This document shows positions 21,336-32,692 of a DNA stretch of 64,000 nt, piece by piece (position 1 is the first letter of the stretch; every line of letters starts with the position of its first letter). The translations under genes were made by a program, and so were the position numbers. Origin of the DNA: Lathyrus oleraceus (Eukaryota > Streptophyta > Magnoliopsida > Fabales > Fabaceae); NCBI RefSeq assembly GCF_024323335.1, contig NC_066580.1, positions 142,156,188 to 142,220,187 on the forward strand. The letters run 5' to 3'. Below the pieces are notes generated by a model, which did not search any database, had not been told where the DNA came from, and worked only from the letters and a program-made list of their open reading frames with translations.

Positions 21336-22342
21336 CTCTAAGTAGTGTGATCGATCGTCGAAATTTAATTTGATTTTAATTAATTAAAGGAATTAATAAT
21401 AATAATAATAAAGTGTTTATTATTGTCTTGTGGTGATCGGTTATGGCCTTAGTTTCCCTTTATTTTGCTTTGGGTTTTAAAATACGACCTACGTGTCGTG
21501 CCTCTCTCTTAATCTCCCAAATGTAACTTCTTTTCTCATATCACTCCCTCGTATGTAAAACGAGTTTCTTTATGTAATGTAATGATATGAAGAAAGCAAA
21601 GAAGTCAGTGCCAAAGGAGGACAACCTTGAAGATCTTGCTTGGAGAAGCTTAGATCGTTGTTAGGTTAGCTTAGGTTCTCTCATTGGCTTGGGAGAACAA
21701 TTGCGCTAGGGGCCATAACTGTTTCATTATGTGTGTATGTATGTTGATGCATGTGGATCTATGTTGATGCATGTGAGAGGCGATTTATATGATAAATAAG
21801 CCGGTGAGATCAGAAAAATTGCAATTCCCTCAAGTTAAATATTAAGTTTATGCTTTCCATGTTTTAACACTCATCAAGACTAGTAATGGATAATGTAGGT
21901 TTCGCCTATGCGAGGTGCATGTTCTATATTAGTAAGGTGCGATGGGATAATTGTAATATCCAACTGTTAAAACAATGGGTCAAACTTAACTAAACAAATT
22001 ATAATAAGATTATATATGTTTAGCAGCAAGAGTTGGGAATAATCTATATGATGGATTGAAATAAGGAGTTATTCACCCAACTGAAATTTTCGAGAATTGT
22101 ATGAGATACAATTGGAAGGAGTTCCTACCTAAATAACCTAGTTTTGTGTAATCCGCCTACGCGGACTTAGAACGAAGTGAAATATGGATCTCGACCCACT
22201 AGAAAATCTTCCAACGGGATTTTCCGAATCAGATGATGAGGGTCATTTGTTTTGAGTAAAATAGTGGGAGCATATTTAATTAAAGGCCTAATTACATATG
22301 TCAATGATACTTATATTTTCATTAATCCTTGTGTAGATTACC
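21336..22342 (+). other. Remainder of the copia leader
   Basis: About 1 kb of untranslated sequence, including a short AAT repeat near 21392-21410. No ORF of note. Confidence 0.6.
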
Positions 22343-23068
22343 ATGATAACAAACACCTCTAACAACATCTTGCAATCAACCCTTGACAAGGAAAAATTGT
22401 CTGGGACAAATTTCCTGGATTGGTACCGAAACCTGAGGATTGTCCTCAAACATGATAAAGGGAAAGGCAAGGAAGTTGCCAAACCCAAACCCACTAGTGC
22501 TGCTTTAAAGCCTAGTGGAGGCATAGAAAAAGAAGGCACCTGCTTCCATTGCGGTAAGACCGGACACTGGAAGAGGAACTGCCCAAAGTACCTGGAAGAT
22601 AGGAAGAATGGAGTAGAGACTCCAACTTCAGGTATTCTTGTTATTGAAATTAATTTATCTACTTCTGCATCATGGGTATTAGATACTGGATGCGGTTCTC
22701 ACATTTGTACAAATGTGCAAGGACTAAAAAGGAGTAGAAAATTGGCAAAAGGTGAAGTCGACCTACGAGTTGGTAATGGAGCAAAGGTTGTTGCCTTAGC
22801 CGTAGGAACTTATGAGATGACTTTACCTAGTGGTTTAATAATTCAGTTAGAGAACTGTTATTATGTACCTGCAATTAGCAGGAATATTGTTTCCGTTTCT
22901 TATTTGGACAAGTTCGGTTTTTCATTCATAATAAAGAACAATTGTTGTTCAATTTATTTGAATGATATATTCTATGCTACTGCTCAAATGAACAATGGAT
23001 TATATGTCCTTGATCTTGAAATGCCAGTCTATAACATTAATACTAAAAGGATGAAACCCAATGAGTGA
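22343..23068 (+). pseudogene. gag: Copia gag (internally deleted) and protease
   Basis: 241 codons. Residues 1-36 are the gag N-terminus (FLDWYRNLRIVLK); then the sequence jumps to a basic linker (KGKGKEVAKPKP) and a CCHC zinc knuckle C67-C70-H75-C80. Most of the capsid-like gag core is absent compared with related elements. The protease active site is D114-T115-G116 in WVLDTGCGSH. The frame ends in TGA at 23066-23068, in the same frame as the following pol, so the stop looks like a nonsense change within one original gag-pol frame. Confidence 0.9.
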
Positions 23069-25738
23069 AATCCAACTTACCTTTGGCATTGTCGATTAGG
23101 CCACATAAATGAGAAACGCATTTCCAAACTCCATAAAGATGGATTGTTGGACTCTTTTGATTATGAATCATATAAGATATGCAGATCTTGTTTAATTGGA
23201 AAGATGACAAAGTCTCCATTCACAGGAAAAGGTGAAAGAGCTAATGATCTTTTGGCCCTCATACATACTGATGTATGTGGACCACTGAACATACCAGCCA
23301 GAGGAGGTTTTCAATACTTCATCACATTTACTAATGATTTCAGTAGATATGGTTATGTGTATTTAATGAAACACAAATCAGAGTCCTTTGAAAAGTTCAA
23401 GGAATTCAAGAATGAAGTACAAAACCAACTAGGTAAGAATATTAAAACTCTTCGATCAGATCGAGGTGGTGAGTATTTAAGCCTAGAGTTTGATGACCAT
23501 CTGAAAGAGTGTGGGATCCTATCCCAACTCACTCCTCCTGGAACACCCCAATGGAATGGTGTATCTGAGAGAAGAAATCGAACCCTGTTGGACATGGTCC
23601 GATCCATGATGAGTCACGCCGATCTTCCAAACTCCTTTTGGGGACATGCACTATTGATAGCAGCTTACACACTTAACCGTGTTCCATCCAAAAAGGTTGA
23701 GAAGACACCATATGAGATATGGAGTGGTAAGAAACCACATATGTCTTACATGAATATTTGGGGTTGCGAAGTTTATGTGAAACGACAAATTTCAACTAAG
23801 CTTGAGCCCAAATCTGATAAATGCTTATTTGTGGGGTATCCTAAAGAAACAAGAGGATATTACTTCTACAAACCTTCTGAGGGCAAAGTGTTTGTCGCTC
23901 GAACGGGAGTTTTCCTAGAAAAGGATTTTATTTCCAAAGGAACCAGTGGGAGGAAAGTAGAGCTTAAAGAAATTCAAGAATCACAAAGCATCGATACACC
24001 TATGGAGGAATTAGAGCAGGAAACACAAGTGGTTGTGGAAGAGCAACCTGCTCAAGTAGAACCAGACCAGTGTAGGTCAGGCAGGATACGTCACCTACCT
24101 GAGAGATATGGATATCTCATAATAGATCAAGGTGATGTATTACTCATGGATCAAGATGAGCCTGTGACCTACCAAGAGGCCATAACTGGTCCCAAATCTG
24201 ACAAGTGGCTAGAAGCCATGAAATCTGAAATGGATTTCATGTACACAAACCAAGTTTGGACCTTGGTAGAGCCTCCTGTAGGGGTTAACCCTATAGGATG
24301 CAAGTGGGTCTTCAAAAAGAAGACTGACATGGATGGTAAGGTACATACCTATAAGGCAAGACTGGTTGCAAAAGGATATAAACAAATTCATGGGGTTGAC
24401 TATGATGAAACCTTTTCACCAGTTGCAATGCTTAAATCTGTTCGGATTTTACTTGTTATCGCTGCATATCATGATTATGAAATATGGAAGATGGATGTCA
24501 AAACTGCTTTCCTTAATGGAAATCTTCTTGAGGATGTGTACATGACACAGCCTGAAGGATTTGACATACCAGAAGAAGCCCAAAAGATATGTAAGCTACA
24601 AAGATCAATCTATGGATTGAAGCAAGCTTCCAGAAGCTGGAACCTTCGTTTTGATGAAACGGTAAAACAATATGGATTCATCAAGAACAAAGATGAGCCT
24701 TGTGTCTACAAGAAGGTTAGTGGGAGCATGATTGTTTTCCTGGTATTATATGTAGATGACATATTACTCATTGGAAACGATGTCCCTACCCTGCAACAAG
24801 TAAAGACTTGGTTGGGGAAATGCTTTTCTATGAAGGACCTAGGTGAAGCAACCTATATATTAGGAATCAGAATCTATAGAGATAGATCACAAAAACTGCT
24901 TGGCCTAAGTCAGAGTACATACATAGACAAAGTGTTGAGACGCTTTAATATGCATGATTCCAAGAAAGGATTCATACCTATGCAACATGGCATGTGTCTA
25001 TCAAAAACACAATCCCCTTCAACTAAGGAAGAAAGGGATCACATGAATAAGATTCCATATGCATCTGCAATAGGATCTATCATGTATGCCATGTTATGTA
25101 CTCGACTAGATGTCTCGTATGCTTTAAGTGCAACGAGTAGGTACCAATCTGATCCTGGTGATGCCCATTGGGTAGCTGTCAAGAATATCCTTAAGTACTT
25201 GAGAAGGACTAAGGACTTATTCTTGATATATGGAGGTCAGGAAGATTTGGATGTAATTGGTTACACCGATGCTAGCTTCCAGAAAGATAAGGATGACTTT
25301 AGATCGCAATCTGGTTATGTGTTTTGCTTAAACGGTGGCGCTGTGAGCTGGAAAAGTTCAAAGCAAGATACATTTGCTGATTCTAACACAGAGGCCGAGT
25401 ATATTGTTTCCTCAAGTGCAACAAAGGAAGCTGTTTGGATCAAAAAGTTCATTAGTGAACTTGAAATAGTTCCTAGCATTGCGGATCCCATTGGTCTCTA
25501 TTATGATAAAAATGGTGCTATCGCACAAGCTAAGGAGCCTAGACCTCACCAACGATCCAAACACATACTTAGGCGTTATCATCTCATTCGAGAGATAATA
25601 GATAGAGGAGATGTGAAAATATGTAGAGTACCTACACTTGACAATATTGCTGACCCACTAACAAAGCCTCTTGCGCAGCAGAAGCATGATGGCCATACTA
25701 GATCAATGGGCATTAGGGGTATGCCTGATTGGCTCTAG
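23069..25738 (+). CDS. pol: Copia pol: integrase, reverse transcriptase, RNase H
   Basis: Continues the gag-protease frame after the TGA; GAG-pre-integrase residues (WHCRLGHI, CRSCLIGK) begin just after it. The first ATG in frame is 23144; numbering here is from there (864 codons). Integrase: D43, D106, E142 (DD35E). RT: D451 in KMDVKTAFLNG and the YVDD motif at 536-539. RNase H: D709 in GYTDAS, E750 in NTEAEY, D788. The end has IADPLTKPL, as in other copia pol proteins. The stop TAG is a few bases before the polypurine tract. The frame is otherwise open. Confidence 0.95.
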   Translation, partial: NPTYLWHCRLGHINEKRISKLHKDGLLDSFDYESYKICRSCLIGKMTKSPFTGKGERANDLLALIHTDVCGPLNIPARGGFQYFITFTNDFSRYGYVYLMKHKSESFEKFKEFKNEVQNQLGKNIKTLRSDRGGEYLSLEFDDHLKECGILSQLTPPGTPQWNGVSERRNRTLLDMVRSMMSHADLPNSFWGHALLIAAYTLNRVPSKKVEKTPYEIWSGKKPHMSYMNIWGCEVYVKRQISTKLEPKSDKCLFVGYPKETRGYYFYKPSEGKVFVARTGVFLEKDFISKGTSGRKVELKEIQESQSIDTPMEELEQETQVVVEEQPAQVEPDQCRSGRIRHLPERYGYLIIDQGDVLLMDQDEPVTYQEAITGPKSDKWLEAMKSEMDFMYTNQVWTLVEPPVGVNPIGCKWVFKKKTDMDGKVHTYKARLVAKGYKQIHGVDYDETFSPVAMLKSVRILLVIAAYHDYEIWKMDVKTAFLNGNLLEDVYMTQPEGFDIPEEAQKICKLQRSIYGLKQASRSWNLRFDETVKQYGFIKNKDEPCVYKKVSGSMIVFLVLYVDDILLIGNDVPTLQQVKTWLGKCFSMKDLGEATYILGIRIYRDRSQKLLGLSQSTYIDKVLRRFNMHDSKKGFIPMQHGMCLSKTQSPSTKEERDHMNKIPYASAIGSIMYAMLCTRLDVSYALSATSRYQSDPGDAHWVAVKNILKYLRRTKDLFLIYGGQEDLDVIGYTDASFQKDKDDFRSQSGYVFCLNGGAVSWKSSKQDTFADSNTEAEYIVSSSATKEAVWIKKFISELEIVPSIADPIGLYYDKNGAIAQAKEPRPHQRSKHILRRYHLIREIIDRGDVKICRVPTLDNIADPLTKPLAQQKHDGHTRSMGIRGMPDWL

Positions 25739-25742
25739 TGCT

Positions 25743-25752
25743 AGTGGGAGAT
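25743..25752 (+). promoter_or_regulatory. Copia polypurine tract
   Basis: AGTGGGAGAT directly before TGTTGG of the 3' LTR. Confidence 0.9.
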
Positions 25753-27116
25753 TGTTGGTGTAAGCCCTAGAGGCCAATACTTTTGGTACTTGTATCGAAT
25801 TATTTATTAATTAATAAAAGGCTTTTTCTTTATTATGGTTGATTAATAAAGTCCCTGGAATAGATAGTCTGTTTAATGTATTAAGTGTGACTTAATCATG
25901 AGAGCACATTAAACATAAGGACATTATTCTTAAAGTATCCGTAGTCGAGCTTTAGTGTGAAGTGGGATAACATTAAAGCATTAAGACTATTATGTTTGTA
26001 GACTGATGATCACATCTCATGGATCATGGATAAAGAGTTATCAAGTCTTAAACATAGGTATGAATATTAAGAGTAATATTTATACCGGATTGACCCGCTA
26101 TGAGAATACTATATAGAAAGTTATGCAAAGTGTCATAAGTTATTCTCATGGTGATAATGGTGTATACCACTCTTCGACCTGAAACCACTATGGATCCTAG
26201 ATGTAGAGTCGAGTGCTTTATTGCTGATCCAACGTTGTGCGTAACTGAATAACCATAAAGACAGTTGATGGGTACTCCACGAAGCATGCTTAGGGACATG
26301 AGTGACCTAGATGGAATTTGCCCATCCTGTGTAACAGGATAAATGTCCATGGGCCCAATATTGAACTGGACAAGGATGACACGGTCTATAGCTTGTGTTC
26401 AATATAGACATAAGGGCAAAGGGGTAATTATACACATAATTATTATCACAGGAGGTTTTGTCAGATCACATGACATTTTCGTGTCTTGTGTAGCAGTGAT
26501 GTGTTGCTAGATACCGCTCACTGTTTATTATGTTAAATGCGTGATTTAACATAATTGCCAACGTCGCGAAAACCTACAGGGTCACACACAAAGGACGGAT
26601 TGATGAGAGATAGAGTAACTAAGGAACATCGTAATGTACGGTGCACTTAAGTGGAATACGAAATATGGTTAGGTACCAAATACTTAAGTGATTTTGGCAT
26701 ATTATGAGATATGGGCCAAAATACACTTAAGTGGGCTTTTTAGCTTGAAGCCCACACAAGTGGTTCTATAAATAGAACCCCTTGGGTAGAGGCATAATCA
26801 CTTAGACTCAACTCAAGTGAAGACTTGGAATTTCGTTTCCCTCTCTCTCTCACTCAAAGCCTTCATTCGTACCAGCTAGCACTGAGATTGAAGGAATCCG
26901 TTCGTGTGGACTGAGTAGAGACGTTGTCATGGTTCAACGTTCATGGTCGCTCCGTGGATTTGTATCCAAGGTTTTGATCGTTACTAGAGATCTGCACCAA
27001 AGGTTTGAATCGCCACAAGAGGTAACGATTCTATCACTAATCATGCCCATTCGTAAGGATCACTAAATGGAGAAATTTTTAAATTCCGCTGCGCCTTGGA
27101 TGGCAATTCTCCTTCA
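25753..27116 (+). mobile_element. 3' LTR of the copia element
   Basis: Same length as the 5' LTR (1364 bp). Differences are scattered single-base changes; TATAAATA at 26767-26774. Confidence 0.95.
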
Positions 27117-27121
27117 ATTTT
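27117..27121 (+). repeat. Target duplication ATTTT, right of the copia element
   Basis: Partner of 19084-19088. After it LTR-B resumes with GACCCTAAGATCCCTC. Confidence 0.9.
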
Positions 27122-28626
27122 GACCCTAAGATCCCTCATGGCATCATATCATTGCTAATTGCATTTACCTCAAGGATCATAGCATCTTGGTTCCTTACCC
27201 TAGGGTTGGGACTTGTGTGAGTTTGGTTTGAGACCACCAAGCATGCTTGAATTGTATATTATTGCTTTTCTTAGTTTTGTTTTACTAACCAAAAGCACAA
27301 AAATATGTCACTAACTCTTTTGTTTCGAAGCTCCAGTAATCATGTGTTCCACAATGCTCCTAGGAGGCCCCTATGCCCATTGAAGTGGCCAGATGAAGTT
27401 GAAATCAAGCATGACAATGGTTCCCAAAGCTCTTAATCATCATATATGCCTCCCAAGTATCTCAATTTGCCAATTTTATCAAGATAAACCAAAGGGCTTA
27501 AGGATTGCTTCCCAAGGAAACCCTAATTCAACTGTGCATTGACTATGCCTTGCTCATGAAGAAACCTCAACCCATGATCAAACACAACCAAGGGAAATTA
27601 TTTCATTCATCATTTCATGCATATATGTGCCTATGTGAGTGTCCTCAGTCATCAATTCATCAATATTTGAAGTTTGGACTTGAAAAGTTGATTAGTCAAT
27701 TCATCTGACTATTTTGAAATCCACTGAGACCTAACTTTTGATGTGTTTGTAAAATGAAGATGACCCCAAGAGAAAATATGTTCTTAATAACCATATGAAC
27801 AACTTTAATTCTCATCAAAAATTGATTTGAAGCTTGGAAGGTCATCATTTATTTCAAAACATTATAGGTCATTTTCACTTAAACCCTAATTTTGGGTCAA
27901 CTTCCCAAGGACCTAACTCACTCATTTTTCATGATTTTGAGGTGGTATCAAATGAATTGGAAATTTTAAGATGTATAATTCATTTGTTATGTTAAAAAAA
28001 AAATCATAATCCTAAAAGAAACACATGTGATAATGCAAAACATTATAGGTCACTTTGGACCAAAGCCATTGAAATGTGAAAAAGTCCAACTTCAAGTGCC
28101 CATAACTTTCTCATCAAAAATCCAAATTATGCAAACTTTAAGTCCAAATTTATTGTCTTGAAAAGATATAAAACTTTTATGTTGAAGGTTTTGTCATTTG
28201 AGGCTTTCATCATTGAAACATAAGGGCTTGAAGTTGGTCCATTTTGGTAAAATTTCCATACACATGTTTTGCACCTTGAACTTCATGATCAGTTTTCAAT
28301 ATTTTCCCAACTCCAAATGTATTTTTGGTCAACATAACATTTGTTCCTCATGTCAAGGACTTTCCAACCATTACCCATATGGCTATGTTTCAATTTGGCA
28401 AGAGGCATTTTCGAAGAGGTGAAAGTTTGTGTTCATTTATGCATAACATGTTGAAACTCCATGCACAAGCCAATTTGTTCCAATCTGCACGTCTAAAACA
28501 CTTCAATTACACTTCAGCTTGCATTTTCAATCAAGTTTGGGCCTCCCATGCGCCTGTACAGGCCCATGCATGGAGGACCCAAGCTCATGCACACATGAGT
28601 TTTCCATTGCTTGCATCATCTCTTGC

Positions 28627-28634
28627 TATAAATA
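28627..28634 (+). promoter_or_regulatory. Probable TATA box of solo LTR-B
   Basis: TATAAATA in CTTGCTATAAATACACATG, aligned with the TATA box of the Ogre-2 LTR. Confidence 0.6.
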
Positions 28635-31600
28635 CACATGCCTGGCTTTATTCAAGACCAACCTCAAGGCGCCTGAATTGCTGCAGAACTGAATCCATAA
28701 CCTTCACTCAAAGGAATTTTGCTTTTCTCTTTCAATTTTCAAGTTCAATTTTCAACTACACTGGTTGATCATTGAGCTTCAATTCCTAGACCTTGCTTCC
28801 TTTTCATCTCAAGAACACACTGCATCAAAGAATTGGAAGAGATCTTGCCATTGAAAGCTGCACTTCAAAGGTTGTTGTTCAAACTTTTTTGATTCGAAAC
28901 TGCTTGGATACTGATCATTTCTTGTGTTTGTTGGTACCTCTGAAGTCTTCATGTGAGAGGCAATTGATCTGTGCATTTAATTTCATGAATTGAGCAAACT
29001 CAGATTGAACTCCATAAATTTCTATCTCAGATTTCTCCTTCTATGAGGGTCTAGAGTAGAAACCAATGGCACAGGAGTGATGTACATCACCCCAGCTTTC
29101 CAATGATATAAGGATCATGCATTTTAATGAGGTTTTGAAAACCTGCAAATCATGGCCGGAGCGGCGAGTCTCGCCGGAGAAGACGGTGGTTTCCACCACC
29201 GTCCCCACGTGGATGAGCTCTGGACCATTGGATCTCATTTCCAGATTTAATCCCAGCCTTTGGATGTTATGACTTTATTAAATGTTTTGTGTTTCGCTTT
29301 GACTGGATCCACATCATGAGCGCGCGCCTGAGAACCTTAGGATTGGCCACGTCAATTAATGAATGTGATCCAACGCCTCCTGATTTTTCTTAATTTCTGA
29401 TTTTCCATTTTATTTTCTTTAATTCCATTTTATTTCAAAAATTCATATCTTCTTCATTTTTAATCCAAAAAATATGGGACCAATTGCATTATTTCTCTTT
29501 TTAATTCTAGTTTCTGAAAATGATTTTTAATAATTTTTATGAGTCCATTTAATTTTTTTTGTGAATTTTCTCTTTTCTGGTTATTTTTAATTCATTTAAA
29601 ATAGTTTCCAATATTGAAAAATGCCAAAAATATTTCCTTAACATCTTTGAATGATGATGAATCTATGAAAAATATTCTCATCAATTTCTTAATTGATTTG
29701 AGATTTTAGTTCAATTATGTTATGTTTTCTTCATTTTTAATTGTTTAAAATTAGTTTCTGGTTTCTAAAAATGATGAAAAATTTTGTCAAACCTTGTTTG
29801 ACCATGTTGAACTTATGATGATCCAATTGGACTTTTCCAATTTGATTTGAATTGGATTTGAAGTTTGACCTTTATTTGTTTATTTTAATTCAAGAATTAT
29901 TTTAATTCCAAAAAATACCAAAAATATTTTATTGTTTCTTGACTTCTAAGCTTCATCTCACTTCTGTTTATCATTGATTGATGTTGATTCATTTCATATT
30001 TGGTGAATGTATTTTGCTTATGTTATTTGAATTCCATTTATGTACATTTCGATTTCTCCTTCTTCTTCTTCTTTTTTCTTTTTGATCAATGAGTTAAAGA
30101 TTGGTGGTTAGCCTTGACATAGGAGAGGCTTAACCTTCCTTGATTCAAATCAAATTCATCTTGATCAAAGATCAAGTGAATTGCTTTGCATTAAGGATAA
30201 GTTGCTTCTTGGTCAAGCAAAAAACCTAAATCAATACAAGGTCATTATTTCTTTTCTTTTGGCATGGCAAGTTGTAGGAGCTTGGCTTACTAGTCATGGT
30301 CTCTAACTTGTGTTTGTTGCCTATAATTTTATTGACCGGCCTCAGATAGGTGTGACTACTATATTAGTCCACTTACGATTGCTTAACATAGCGTTAAATT
30401 GCCTTATGGCACACTAACACTAACTACTAATAACTAACTTTTAATTCAAGCATTTAATTATTGCAATTTACTTTAATGTAATTTAATTTCTTGTTCATTA
30501 TTTCATTTGTCTTTGCCCTTTTCTCACTTGAGCTCATGTTTATGTTAATGCAATTTGCCTTTTGTTCACTTGAGCATATTATTGTGTATATAGTATTGTG
30601 CTTGTTTTGTTTTGTTTATGTGAACCCTATGCAAATGGACAAAGGACTTAGATTTTAAGACCTTAACTATGCTAATGGAGTTTGAAGAGCAACTAGGCCT
30701 CATGCCTTTAGAATGCTATAAATTGTCAAAGAGCAACTAGGCTTCATGCCTTTAGAATGCTTAATCTTGAAGAAGACATTGAAAGGACCTAATTCTAAAC
30801 TCACACTTGTCCATTCTTTCTATTTCATTGTGGAACCTTTTGATTTGTGTGTTCTTATGTGTTAGGGACCCTAAACTTGAGCCAAGTAGAAGAACCATTG
30901 TCATGAGCATCCAAAGTGAGAGATACAAAAGCCAATTAGATGATTCCTAGGAGCTTGATTTATATGTGCTTGATTGCTTGAGTTATTTGCTTATTGCTTG
31001 CTAATTCCAAAGGAAAAGGAGCAACTTGGATCATCTTTATGATCTCAAGAAGGGAACTCCATGTGGTTTTATTTCTCTTCCTTCATCTTTGCATGTTTAG
31101 GACCTAGCCCTTCTCTTCTTCTCTCCACTCTAACCCAAGCCAGAATTTTGTGCAAACATTACATTACTTTCAAAATTAGAAACCTAAGCACCATGCTTTT
31201 GATTTTTTTTCAAACTCTTTTCATAACACTTATTTTGAATTGAATCCTTAAGTCAACTTTGACCTTATTTTGTGAATACTTTTCATTTGTAAACACAACT
31301 CACTCAATTGTTTTGTGGTTCCAATGACCATCTGTGTTAAAGCTTTTCATAAACATTAGCTATTAGGTTTGAGTTATCCTAGAGGTTGATATAATACTCA
31401 CATATATCCTTAGTGATGGACTATAAGACTTCCATGCTTATTATAGGGTTAACCCCTCACTAGCATGTTGAAGCTCTCCTCACATGGTGGATTTGTGGTT
31501 TTAGGTTGAGTTTTCTCCCTTTGATAACAAAAGACCTTAAGGCTTTTGACCAATCAATTCACCAACTTCTTTGAGATTTTTACCCCGAACTATGAGGTTT

Positions 31601-31993
31601 TGATCCTAATCTTTTTTTAAGATGGTACGTAGGCAATGGGTTTATCCATTCAAACACAAAATTGTAAATAAATTGTATATTGTTTTCTCATCTCCCCAAT
31701 CATGTTTGCACAAATATTTTTCACAAATACCGACCTACCTTACAACATTGGTGAAAAGGGATCCCTTAGAGTACTAAGGATGTTTTGGATGCTTAAAACC
31801 TTCCCATTGCATAACCAACCCCCTTACCCAGATCTCTGACATTTTTATTAGTTTTTGATTTGATAAAACTTCTCGGTTTTTGTTCGCTTTCTAACCTTTT
31901 CTTTGGATAAATAGAAGTGCGGTGGCGACTCGAATTGTATGATTTACTTTTGATTTAGTCAATAAATCTAAAGGTAACGAATACCCCGCTACA

Positions 31994-31998
31994 CATCC
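31994..31998 (+). repeat. Target duplication CATCC, right of solo LTR-B
   Basis: Partner of 19067-19071. The chromovirus reading frame on the minus strand is continuous across the empty site. Confidence 0.9.
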
Positions 31999-32692
31999 CC
32001 CACCTCTACATAGTAAGAGGGTGTTTCTTCTACTTTCCATTTCTCTTCTTTAACAAGCACAGAAGAAATAAAGTCATGAGAGACTCCATAATCAATCAAT
32101 ACCACTACTTGTTTGTCGCCAATTCTTTCGTGGAGTTTGATAGACTTCTTAGTAGTAAGCCCTGAGATGTTATGATAGATAATTGCAAGGTTTTCACTTA
32201 TTTTGCTAGTTCTGCCTCCGCTACTTCTTCCTCTTCTTCTGATTCAGCCTCACTACCTTCCTCCATCAAGATCTCCCTTAATTGTTTATTTGCACAGATT
32301 TGCCCTGGTCCAAACTTTTCATCACACCTATAGCACAACCCTTTCCTATACTTCTCTTGTAATTATGCATCCCTTAACCTCCTAAAACTTCTCCCTTTAG
32401 ATGAAATATTTGTACTAGAGTCACTTGTAGTGCTACCAATTGATGAAGCAACATGGTTTTGACTTCTAGAATTTGGTGCCCATGTCACTATTTTGGTGCT
32501 ATTATAGGTCCTGAAACCAGATGTACTTCCAGAACTTGTTCCAATATTACTCTTGTTTAACAAATTATTATTTTCATCCACCCTTTGAGCATAGTCCATT
32601 AATTGAGACAATGTCTCCATTGGATGAAATTTCAAATATCCCCTAATAATATCCATAAGTCCATTCAAGAAAATAACTTTTAAATAGGATGT
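31999..32692 (-). pseudogene. gag: Chromovirus gag C-terminus and protease N-terminus
   Basis: On the minus strand: gag tail SYLKVIFLNGLMD, a Ser/Asn-rich linker, a stop, then a zinc-knuckle region CYRCDEKFGPGQIC in which the usual His is Gln, an acidic stretch, another stop, and the protease start with LIDYGVSHDFIS (normally a D-S/T-G active site; here D-Y-G). It ends at the CATCC duplication and continues in frame at 19066 and below. The left part is joined to Ogre-4 at 32692, where the gag is broken. ORF 32743-32363 extends into the Ogre-4 LTR only by chance. Confidence 0.85.

Larger units (their letters stand above)
19089..27116 (+). mobile_element. Full-length Ty1/copia element (8028 bp)
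   Basis: 5' LTR 19089-20452, PBS 20454, leader 20465-22342, gag-pol 22343-25738, polypurine tract 25743-25752, 3' LTR 25753-27116, duplications ATTTT on both sides. Domain order protease, integrase, RT, RNase H proves Ty1/copia. LTRs are identical in length (1364 bp) with roughly three dozen mismatches by eye (about 97% identity). Defects: core of gag deleted and one TGA inside gag-pol, so this copy is not autonomous as read. Confidence 0.96.
19072..31993 (+). mobile_element. Solo LTR-B of a Tat/Ogre-type element, split by a copia element
   Basis: TGTAAGACCCTAATTTT at 19072-19088 continues at 27122 after the copia insertion and runs to CGCTACA at 31993; net length about 4.89 kb. Perfect 5-bp duplications CATCC flank it and there is no internal region, so it arose by LTR-LTR recombination. 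It is the same subfamily as the Ogre-2 LTR. Internal marks: TATA box 28627-28634, hairpin 29182-29203, PBS-like core TGGCGACTC at 31923-31931. The stretch 27122-31993 contains no convincing gene; frames such as 28325-28768 are unsupported. Confidence 0.92.
15491..32692 (-). mobile_element. Decayed chromovirus (Ty3/gypsy), interrupted by nested elements
   Basis: Minus-strand element: 3' LTR 15914-15491, polypurine tract, chromodomain, integrase, RNase H, RT and protease down to 19071; then solo LTR-B with copia inside (19072-31993); then protease N-terminus and gag zinc knuckle from 31999 to 32692, where Ogre-4 cuts the gag. The 5' LTR should lie right of Ogre-5, outside the window. RT, integrase spacing and a C-terminal chromodomain support a chromovirus; a Reina-like clade is my best guess. 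Multiple stops show it is dead. Confidence 0.85.

Noticed and set aside
28325..28768. 147-codon frame in solo LTR-B near the TATA box
   Set aside because: It spans the TATA box and transcript start of the LTR and has no similarity or counterpart in the Ogre-2 LTR.
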